A stretch of DNA of 64,000 nt, taken from assembly GCF_003991585.1 (NCBI RefSeq), contig NZ_PQSP01000004.1, positions 1 to 64,000 on the forward strand, read 5' to 3'. The stretch's first letter is position 1. Each line of letters starts with the position of its first letter. Shown here piece by piece: positions 7,626 to 15,187 of this stretch. The translations under genes were made by a program, and so were the position numbers. The notes beneath the pieces are model-generated. The model did no database searches. It worked only from the letters and a program-made list of their open reading frames with translations, and was not told the origin of the DNA. The DNA comes from Saezia sanguinis. Its GTDB lineage: Bacteria > Pseudomonadota > Gammaproteobacteria > Burkholderiales > Burkholderiaceae_C.

Positions 7626-10600
7626 TTATGGCTGTGTGGCCGCTGCCGTGCTTGCCGTGGCTGCAGGGGTAGCGGTCAGCTCGTTGTTGAGTAGCGTTCT
7701 GGGCAGGCTGAAGCCATGGAATACTTTCTGGGTGAACGGGTTGTTGGTTTTTTCTGAGGAGACGCGGTAGCGCATGGTGCCGCTGCCGACCTTGAAGCTC
7801 AGGTCAACCGAGGTGGCGCTGGCACCGGTGAGCTGCGCATTGCTGAGCAGGCGGTACAACCCCCACGGGCCGCGGTAGCTGATTTCGGAGCTGCCGCCGC
7901 CGCTGTTGACCAGCGTGAGTTTGCTGGTGGCACCTTCGCTCAGGGTGTTTGGCCAGATCAGCCCGACCGTGGTGCTGGGACCGTGGCGGTAGGGAATGAG
8001 CTGCCCGTCGACGTTGAGGATACTGGTGCGGCTGGTGGCGGTCATGCCCAGCGGCTGTACAGTGAACTGGACGTTGAGCGCACCGCGGTTGTTGAAGAAG
8101 GTGTCGCGGATGCGGTTGGCGGCTTCCAGTTGTGTGAGCACGTCGGTGCGCACCAGGTACTGGCCCTGTCCTTCGGAGTACAGGGCGTTGAGGTTATCAC
8201 GCAGGAATACGTTGAGGTATTTGTCGGTGAAGTTCTGCAACATGCCTTGCGGGCCGAAGAATTTTTCGAAGTCGTCCAGCGCGACGTCCTGCCGGCTGTT
8301 GGGGTTGAACGGATAGCGCGAGGCCAGGCGTTCGTTGTAGAAGCTGTAGATTTCGGAATCCCAGCGTTTTTCAAGCTCGCGCAGGGCTTCAATCATGAGG
8401 ACCTGTTGCGACTGCTGCGCCAGTTTGGCCACGTGGCGGTTCATGGGCTCGGGCAGGCCTACAGCAATGCGCTGCAGGTTGGAGATGGGGTCGCTGCCTT
8501 TGAGCGAGAAGCGGTCCAGCACGGCCTGCAGGGCGGTTCTGCCGCGGTCGGGGCTGTCCTGTACGACTTTGAGGTATTCGTACAGGGCGCCCACCGAGCG
8601 GATGACGTCGTCATAAGAGGATGCCTGTCCGTTGTTGCTGACCAGCATGGCCGCAAGCGGGTCGAACGCACGTGTGATGCGTTGTGCATTGACTTGCAGT
8701 GTGGTTTGCGGCAGCGCTGCAGCGTTGGCTGCTGTGACGGCGGCCGTGGCATTGCCTGAGTCGGGTTTGGCGTTGTTGCCGGCTGCGGCAGCTCCCGGTA
8801 CGCTTGCGGGCAGTTGTACCGGTGCGTAGATGACGCTGTTGTCGTGCACGGTTTCGAGCAGGCGGCGGAATGGTGCCGCCGGGCCGATGACGGTGTCGAG
8901 CACGGTGACGCCTTGCTGGATGTCTTTGAAGTCGCTGACTTCAAACTGGTTGAGCGCACGGCGCCAACTGTCGATGTAGTCGGTGGTGTAGAGCGTGTTG
9001 ATGCGCTCGCTGAGGATTTGCTTGTCGGCATCGGAGTAGTTGATGCTGTCGCGCTCACCCAGTACCCACTGGTCGATCATGGCGAGTTCGGTCACGTCTT
9101 TGCTTTGCGGCTCGAAGTATTCACGGAAGCCCCGTGCCGTGAGCAGTGCGTCGAGCAGCAGCGGCTGCGAGGTGGAGTCATAGATGACGGTGTAGGCATT
9201 GACCGAGGGGTCGCTGGAGGACGCCACGGCAATGGGGGTAAAGACCAGGTCAAATGACGGCCCGATTTCGTTGCGCAGGTCCAGTGGGTTGCTCAGGGTG
9301 TCGCGTGCGGTGGCCTTCATGGTCATGTACACGCGCTGTTGCAGCGGTATCTGGCGCAGTATCTGCTGTATGTGGCGTATTTTGCCCTGGTACTGGGGCA
9401 GGTCGGCCTGTGCGTACAGCATGGCGTAACGCAGGTGGTTCATCAGGTCGTTTTGGACCACGCCGTCGGTCGGGTAGACGGTTTGCCACTGGCGGCCCAT
9501 CCAGTTTTCTACCATGGCGGGGCGGCGGTTCTGGCGGTCTTCGATCATGCGGTAGATGCGCAGTGCGGCCATTTGTGCATCGCTGCCCTGCGGCACGCTG
9601 TCCATGGTGTTGATGAGGCCAGCGGCCAGTGAGGGCAGGAAGCGCTTGGAGAGCAGTTGCAGGTAGGCTTCGTCCACTTTGGGGCCGATGACACGGCCTT
9701 CGTACAGGCCCATGTCTTCAACGGCGGGCCAGGCTTCGCGGTAGTCACCAAAGATGGCAACGGCTTCGCGGATCTGGTTGAGCGGTTGCAGCAGGTTCTT
9801 GCCGGTGGTGTCGATGCTGGTGTCGATGTAGGCACGGCTGAATTCTTCTGTTTGCGCCAGCACGCGGGCAGCCTTGTCGCTGTTGATGGTGTAGTAGATT
9901 TGCCAGCCGCCAATGATGAGCAGCGTGGCAAGGCCAGCCACAACACCGTTGGCAATGAGGATTTTGCGTTTGTGGGAGATGACTTTGACGTTGTCTCCGG
10001 CCAGCCCGGCTTCCGGATAGATGATGTCACGGAAGAGTTTCTGGGCAAAGTAGATCAGCCCGCGCGAGGTTTCTTTGGCCTGCGGAATCAGGCGCGAGAG
10101 GCCGTAGGTTTTGGCTGCGGCGTTGACAAAGGCGTTGGACAAGAGCCCTTGCTGGTAGACCGAGGAGAAGTAAACACCGCGCACCAGTGCCGGGGTGGAG
10201 TAGCTGTCGCTGCCGAGCATTTCGGTCAGGAAGCCAACGAGCATGTCGCGCATGCCGGCCAACTGGTTGATGAAGGAGAACAGGCGTTCGCGCTCTTCCA
10301 GCGTGTGCGGCAGGCCGATGGCGTCGAATACCTGCTCGTTCAGTCGTGCCACAAAGGCATCGTAGTCGGCGATGAATTCTTCCAGCCAGGCATCGAAGTG
10401 GTTAACGGATTTGAGTGTGAAGGTGAATCCGAAGATTTCTTCACGCACCGAGCGCGGCAGTTTTTCAAAGAATTCGTTAAAGCCGTCAATCAGGTCAAAC
10501 TTGGTCAGTACCAGATACAGCGGTAAGCGGGTGCCGAGTTTCTTGCTGAGTTCAAACAAGCGCGCACGCAGCAGGATGGCCAGTGTTTTGCGGTCGCTGG

Positions 10601-11411
10601 GCGACTGGTTGAGCAGAGATGAGAGGTCGATGACCAGGATGATGCCGTTGAGTGGCCGGCGGCTGCGGTTGCGGTCAAGCCAGTCAATCAGGTTGTCCCA
10701 CAGGCGTTTGGTCAGGCCGGTGGGCAGCGCATTGGGGTTACGCAGGGCGGATTCCTGGGCAGAGATGTTTTGTTCTGCCAGCGTGGGTTTGGCGCTGTCG
10801 TTGCCTTCGGGATCTGACTGGCTGATGATTTCACCGGGCGGGTCAATCAGCACGGCTTCGTTGCCGACCCACCAGTCCAGCGAGTAGGCCAGGAACGGGT
10901 CTTTGGCGGTTTTGCGCACGCCGGCTTTGACCACGCCGGTCAGGGAGAAGTTCTGGTTGGAGCGGTTGGTCAGGCTGGTTTTACCGGAGCCTTCCTGGCC
11001 CAGTACCAGATACCAGGGGAGTTTATAGAGAAAGTCTTTGTTGAGGTTGTTGGCCTTGAGGACTTCCAGGTTGGAGTCCAGCAGGCGTTCCTGTGCCTGC
11101 AGATAGGGCAGGCAGGGGTCGAGTTCGACCGCTTCTTCGTACTTGCGTTCGCTGGCGAGTTTCTGGTATTTTTTGCGGGTGGATACAGTCCACCACAGCA
11201 GCGGAATGATAAACAGGATAACGGTGGCCGTGATGCGTGACCAGAAGCCTTCAAGCGGCCTGGAGCCGCCGATCTGCCATTTCGGCCCGAGCCACCAGAT
11301 GGCAATGAGCAGCAGCAGTAGAGCCAGCGCAAATAAAAACGGCAGCGACACTTTGAATTGCCGGACTGCAGGGAGTAACCACCGTTTGAGATAACTGATT
11401 AATCTACTCAT
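7626..11411 (-). CDS. tssM: TssM (IcmF/VasK) inner-membrane complex protein
   Basis: At 1261 residues it has the usual TssM size. Two transmembrane helices lie at about residues 22-42 and 60-75, and a third at about 480-505 (VVAGLATLLIIGGWQIYYTI). Between the second and third is a cytoplasmic P-loop domain with Walker A GQEGSGKTS at 138-146, which is intact. The large periplasmic part follows and ends in the TssJ-binding beta domain. TssM spans the envelope with TssL and TssJ and links the baseplate to the outer membrane. It starts 32 nt after tssA with AAGGA upstream of the ATG. Near residues 865-900 there is an Ala/Asn-rich low-complexity stretch. Confidence 0.96.
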   Translation of the reverse strand: MSRLISYLKRWLLPAVRQFKVSLPFLFALALLLLLIAIWWLGPKWQIGGSRPLEGFWSRITATVILFIIPLLWWTVSTRKKYQKLASERKYEEAVELDPCLPYLQAQERLLDSNLEVLKANNLNKDFLYKLPWYLVLGQEGSGKTSLTNRSNQNFSLTGVVKAGVRKTAKDPFLAYSLDWWVGNEAVLIDPPGEIISQSDPEGNDSAKPTLAEQNISAQESALRNPNALPTGLTKRLWDNLIDWLDRNRSRRPLNGIILVIDLSSLLNQSPSDRKTLAILLRARLFELSKKLGTRLPLYLVLTKFDLIDGFNEFFEKLPRSVREEIFGFTFTLKSVNHFDAWLEEFIADYDAFVARLNEQVFDAIGLPHTLEERERLFSFINQLAGMRDMLVGFLTEMLGSDSYSTPALVRGVYFSSVYQQGLLSNAFVNAAAKTYGLSRLIPQAKETSRGLIYFAQKLFRDIIYPEAGLAGDNVKVISHKRKILIANGVVAGLATLLIIGGWQIYYTINSDKAARVLAQTEEFSRAYIDTSIDTTGKNLLQPLNQIREAVAIFGDYREAWPAVEDMGLYEGRVIGPKVDEAYLQLLSKRFLPSLAAGLINTMDSVPQGSDAQMAALRIYRMIEDRQNRRPAMVENWMGRQWQTVYPTDGVVQNDLMNHLRYAMLYAQADLPQYQGKIRHIQQILRQIPLQQRVYMTMKATARDTLSNPLDLRNEIGPSFDLVFTPIAVASSSDPSVNAYTVIYDSTSQPLLLDALLTARGFREYFEPQSKDVTELAMIDQWVLGERDSINYSDADKQILSERINTLYTTDYIDSWRRALNQFEVSDFKDIQQGVTVLDTVIGPAAPFRRLLETVHDNSVIYAPVQLPASVPGAAAAGNNAKPDSGNATAAVTAANAAALPQTTLQVNAQRITRAFDPLAAMLVSNNGQASSYDDVIRSVGALYEYLKVVQDSPDRGRTALQAVLDRFSLKGSDPISNLQRIAVGLPEPMNRHVAKLAQQSQQVLMIEALRELEKRWDSEIYSFYNERLASRYPFNPNSRQDVALDDFEKFFGPQGMLQNFTDKYLNVFLRDNLNALYSEGQGQYLVRTDVLTQLEAANRIRDTFFNNRGALNVQFTVQPLGMTATSRTSILNVDGQLIPYRHGPSTTVGLIWPNTLSEGATSKLTLVNSGGGSSEISYRGPWGLYRLLSNAQLTGASATSVDLSFKVGSGTMRYRVSSEKTNNPFTQKVFHGFSLPRTLLNNELTATPAATASTAAATQP

Positions 11412-11443
11412 TGCTGATATTTCCTTTTTCCTGTATGTCGTTG

Positions 11444-12910
11444 TTATGTGTTATCTGCTTGTGGGAGAACCTGTTGATACAACTCGGGTTCCCATTGAGA
11501 AGCAAGTGTTGAAATCATTAAGTTTTCTATGCGCCGCTCGAGTTCTTCTGACAGCCATGTCAGGCCGCGCTCGCGCATCAGGTCGGCGGTGATTTTCATG
11601 ATGTGGCATTGCTGCCGCACCGACTGCTGTCCTGACTGTAGTTGTTGCAGGGTTTGCAGTACCGATTCGACGCCTTCATTGTTCATTTGCTCGCTGAGCT
11701 GCTGTTGCAGTTCGGCAAAGTCGGCGTTAATGGCCGGTGCTGCGGGCTCTGCCGATGCGGTGGGTGCCGGGGCACTGATCCAGGCATGGGTTTGTTCGTC
11801 GACAAAGGGTTGGCCGTCGCTGAACTGCAGTTCAAGCAGCATGGGTATGCGGCGGATGAAGCGCACGGTAGCCAGGCGGATGGCTTCGGCGGCTTCGTTC
11901 ATGTCCAGCCGGGTGGCAATGGTGTAGGCCAGGTAGCTGCCTTTGAACCAGTAGATGCTGGAGGTGACGCTTTTTTCAACGCGTTGCAGCAGTGCCGGGT
12001 CGATGCGGTTGCTGTCGATGGCTTCCTGGTAGCTGTGTGCTGTTTCGGCCGCAATGGGCATGAGCTCGGTGATGCGGTCGCGTTTGATGATGGGCGTGGA
12101 GGTGATGTGCGCCCACAGTGCATAACGGCGGATCATGTAGCCGACCGGGTCGTAAGCGTCCTGCGCGTTGGCGATTTCGGCAATGGTCAGCAGCGTTTTG
12201 CGGGTTTCTCTTTCGTTGCTGGCAGACAGCGGGCCGCTGCTGTGGCTGGATGCAAAAAAGTCAGAGCTGAGTGTTTTGCCGCCTTGCTGGTTGGGCGAGG
12301 CTTTCGGCGCATTGGCTGAAGGCTGCGGGGCGCTGATGAGGGCTGCGGTTTTTTTCAGCATGGACGCCAGCGTGTCCTGCGTTGCTGTATTGAAGCCCTG
12401 TTTTGCAAGCACGGCCTGGAAGTGTTCCAGCGCTTGTGCGGCCGCCTGCAGTGCTGTTTTGTCCTGGTCTTTGCCGCCGGCGAGTTCCTCAAAGGTGTTT
12501 TTGATCCGGTCGGTCAGTGTGGTGATGAGCTTGCGTTTGTGCGCCACACCTTTGGCCCCGGGTTTGGGGTAACCGCTTTCCAGATAGGTATCGGTAAAGC
12601 CGGCCAGCAGTTCGCAGGCGTTGCTCCAGGCGGCCCAGGTGCGTTTTCTCAGCCAGCAGTTAATCAGGTGTCCCACCACGCGCAGGTGCTTGCACTGCGT
12701 GCTCAGATAGGTTTTGGCGTTTGTTTCGACATAGTCCCAGTCGATGGTGCTGTTTTGCAGCCCGCCGAGTTTGATCATCTCGTCATCAAGCTTGAGATAG
12801 ATTTCGTTGTCTTCGTCAAACAGCCCCTCCGGCTGCTTGCCTTCAATGGGGGCGAGCAGCGACAGGATCATTGGATTGGGCGTTGCCGCAGGGGCGCTTA
12901 CCAGTGACAT
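11444..12910 (-). CDS. tssA: TssA (ImpA/VasJ-type) tube-sheath assembly protein
   Basis: The protein has 488 residues. An ImpA_N-type region occupies roughly residues 15-130 (SLLAPIEGKQPEGLFDED and the WDYVETNAKTYL segment), and a VasJ-like C-terminal half ends QWEPELYQQVLPQ. A Ser/Ala/Gln-rich linker lies around residues 195-225. TssA primes and caps tail tube and sheath growth in the cytoplasm. The start codon lies inside the vasI end (13-nt overlap) with GAGG just upstream, so the two are translationally coupled. A hydrophobic membrane segment like that of long TssA variants is not visible. Confidence 0.92.
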   Translation of the reverse strand: MSLVSAPAATPNPMILSLLAPIEGKQPEGLFDEDNEIYLKLDDEMIKLGGLQNSTIDWDYVETNAKTYLSTQCKHLRVVGHLINCWLRKRTWAAWSNACELLAGFTDTYLESGYPKPGAKGVAHKRKLITTLTDRIKNTFEELAGGKDQDKTALQAAAQALEHFQAVLAKQGFNTATQDTLASMLKKTAALISAPQPSANAPKASPNQQGGKTLSSDFFASSHSSGPLSASNERETRKTLLTIAEIANAQDAYDPVGYMIRRYALWAHITSTPIIKRDRITELMPIAAETAHSYQEAIDSNRIDPALLQRVEKSVTSSIYWFKGSYLAYTIATRLDMNEAAEAIRLATVRFIRRIPMLLELQFSDGQPFVDEQTHAWISAPAPTASAEPAAPAINADFAELQQQLSEQMNNEGVESVLQTLQQLQSGQQSVRQQCHIMKITADLMRERGLTWLSEELERRIENLMISTLASQWEPELYQQVLPQADNT

Positions 12911-13596
12911 GCCTCACGCTCCCGGTTGATGTGTTGTGCCAGGCCTGTGGTGTCAAATACGAGGCCGTTTAAAAGTTCTTCGTCGCTTTCAACGCTCAGG
13001 CGCTGCCCGTAACCCAGGCGCCGTACCAGGTCAATGGCGTGCAGGCCTCTGCCGGCATCGACCACTTCGCCCGAATGCATGACTTGCCAGGTGCTCTGGG
13101 GGCCGATGGGCTTGCCATCAATCAGCAGCCGCACGCGGATGACATTGCGTTGCACGGGCTGGGCCGTGACAAATTGCAGCCGGGTGATGTTGGTCAGGCA
13201 ACTGACGGTGAGATAGGGGCGCGGCGGGATGGAGCCGAGCGCCGGGGCCGAGATAACGACCTGGGTGCCGCCATCGGGTTCGGGTGCTTCTGAAATGATG
13301 AAGCGGCTGTCTTCCGCGGGGCGGTTGGCTTCGTTGTTTTGCACCAGTTGCATGATGGGCGAATGCTGCGGGCTGGTGCTGATGGCCGGGCGGCCTGCAT
13401 CGATGACGGCAGGGGTGCCCGCCACTTTGTCAAAACAGGCCAGGCGCTCCAGTGAGGAGCGGATCTGGGTGCAGTCCTGCAGGGTCAGTGTTGTGCTGGC
13501 TGGTGCTGCACCGGCTGGCGTTGTGCCGGCGGCCGGCTGGGCCGACGCTGCCAGCGGCAGCAGTGCAAGTAAAGTGATGGTCAGTGTTTTTTTCAT
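12898..13596 (-). CDS. vasI: VasI/TagO-like exported T6SS-associated protein
   Basis: The 232-residue product starts with a clear signal peptide (MKKTLTITLLALLPLAASA). A short Ala/Pro/Thr stretch follows, then a C...RLACFD pattern (DCTQIRSSLERLACFDKVAG) typical of the VasI family. The rest looks like a beta-rich periplasmic domain. VasI sits between vasH and vasJ in Vibrio cholerae, as here. Its molecular role is not well defined; it is thought to act at the envelope. The ATG overlaps the vasH stop (ATGA) and has AGGA upstream. Confidence 0.85.
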   Translation of the reverse strand: MKKTLTITLLALLPLAASAQPAAGTTPAGAAPASTTLTLQDCTQIRSSLERLACFDKVAGTPAVIDAGRPAISTSPQHSPIMQLVQNNEANRPAEDSRFIISEAPEPDGGTQVVISAPALGSIPPRPYLTVSCLTNITRLQFVTAQPVQRNVIRVRLLIDGKPIGPQSTWQVMHSGEVVDAGRGLHAIDLVRRLGYGQRLSVESDEELLNGLVFDTTGLAQHINREREACHW

Positions 13597-15182
13597 TTGG
13601 AGTCAATTCCTAAGTTCCAGCGCTGGCATTTGCGGGCAAGGGTGCGTTTGGGTATGCCCAGGCTGTCTGCGGCCAGTTGCCTGGATCCGTTGGACATGCT
13701 CAGACGCATGCGAATGAGCAATTGTTCAAAATGGTCTAATGCGGCGGGTAGATTGTTGGTCCGCAGCAATGCTTCCAGGTCCTGCGGGCTGGGCATGTCC
13801 ACAGCGCTGGGGTCGGGCATTTTGTGGATGGCCGACCCTTCTATTTTGTTGAGCACAGAACCGACGGTTTCTCTGGTGATCATGGAGGCGGTCGTGGTTC
13901 TTTCACAGGCCGCCAGTATCAGGTATTTCAGCTCACGCACGTTGCCGGGAAAGTCGTACAGGCGAAACAGGTCGATGGCCGAGACTTCAATGCCGGCAAT
14001 GTGGCGCTGGTGGTCGCTGTTGTACTGCTGGATCAGGTACCAGCACAGCGGGCTGATATCGACCGCGCGCTGGCGCAGCGGCGGCAGCTCGAGCAAGGCC
14101 TGCCGGATGCGGAAGTACAGGTCTTCGCGGAACAGCCCCTGTTTGATCAGCTCAGGCAGCGGTTTGTTGGTGGCGCAGATCAGGCGGAAGTCGCTGGTCT
14201 GTTCCTGGTTGCTGCCCACAGGGCGGTATTTTTTTTCGTTCAGCAGGCGCAGCAGCGAGACCTGAAGGGCGATTGGCATGTCGCCGATTTCGTCTAAAAA
14301 CAAGGTGCCGCCATTTGCCGCTGCAACCAGCCCGGCGCGCAGTTGTGCGCCGGTGAATGCGCCTTTGACGCTGCCAAAGAGTTCGGATTCGATCAGGTCT
14401 TTGGAGATGGCTGCACAATTGACGGGTATAAACGGTGCCGTGCCGCGTGGCGAGGTTTTATGGATCAGTGAAGCGACATGGTCTTTGCCGACACCGGTTT
14501 CGCCGGTGATGAGCACAGACAGGGAGGAGTTGGCCAGGTCGAGTATTTCCGAGCGGATGCGCTTGGTTGACGGGCTGGAGCCGACGTACTCGGTCATGAC
14601 AAAACGCCGTGCCTGTTCTTCGACTTTTTTCTCTAGCCGTTCCTGTAAAAAAGCCTGTTCGGCGCGAGCCGTTTTGTCTTGCAGGATGTTGGTGGTCAGG
14701 CTGGAAAAAAGCTGGGTGAAGATGGGGATCAGCTCTGACCAGAGCGTATCCTGGCTCCATGCTTCAATGTGTGGGCGCGGGCCACGGGCTGCCAGAATGC
14801 CAAGCGCCTTTTTTTTCTGATCGAAAATGGGGAAAACGACAAGCGCGTCGCCGAAGGTGCCGCAGTTGCGGAACTGTTCAAACCCTATGCCCACGTCGAT
14901 CAGGCGGGCCATGGTGTTGATAAAGCATTTTTTGCCGCTGATGAGCGCGTAGACCAATGGGTTGTTGATTTCATCCATGGAAACGCTGGGATAGTCGGCT
15001 GAATCGCCATGGCTGCATGCCAGCGGCAGCAGCTCATTGTGGGAGGCGGGGCGCTGGAAGACCATGATATGGCCGCTTTCCAGCGATTCGGAAGCGTTTT
15101 GGACAAAAGCGGTAGCCAGCTCACCAATGCTGTTGGTCGAGGTGAGTTTTTTGACAATGCTGAGCATGGCTGATGTGTCCAT
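13593..15182 (-). CDS. vasH: VasH, sigma-54-dependent transcription activator
   Basis: This 529-residue protein has an N-terminal GAF-like sensor region (~1-170). The AAA+ core has Walker A GETGVGKD (227-234), the sigma-54 loop GAFTGA (274-279) and Walker B GGTLFLDEIGD (291-301), with an arginine-rich sensor FREDLYFRIR (351-360). A C-terminal Fis-type helix-turn-helix (SRQLAADSLGIPKRTLARK) follows. All key residues are present, so it should open sigma-54 promoters. In other species VasH drives hcp and vgrG expression. Both hcp genes here have -24/-12 promoters with palindromes upstream, which are probable targets. It starts 5 nt after clpV; its ribosome site is weak, suggesting coupling. Confidence 0.95.
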   Translation of the reverse strand: MDTSAMLSIVKKLTSTNSIGELATAFVQNASESLESGHIMVFQRPASHNELLPLACSHGDSADYPSVSMDEINNPLVYALISGKKCFINTMARLIDVGIGFEQFRNCGTFGDALVVFPIFDQKKKALGILAARGPRPHIEAWSQDTLWSELIPIFTQLFSSLTTNILQDKTARAEQAFLQERLEKKVEEQARRFVMTEYVGSSPSTKRIRSEILDLANSSLSVLITGETGVGKDHVASLIHKTSPRGTAPFIPVNCAAISKDLIESELFGSVKGAFTGAQLRAGLVAAANGGTLFLDEIGDMPIALQVSLLRLLNEKKYRPVGSNQEQTSDFRLICATNKPLPELIKQGLFREDLYFRIRQALLELPPLRQRAVDISPLCWYLIQQYNSDHQRHIAGIEVSAIDLFRLYDFPGNVRELKYLILAACERTTTASMITRETVGSVLNKIEGSAIHKMPDPSAVDMPSPQDLEALLRTNNLPAALDHFEQLLIRMRLSMSNGSRQLAADSLGIPKRTLARKCQRWNLGIDSK

Positions 15183-15187
15183 GGGGC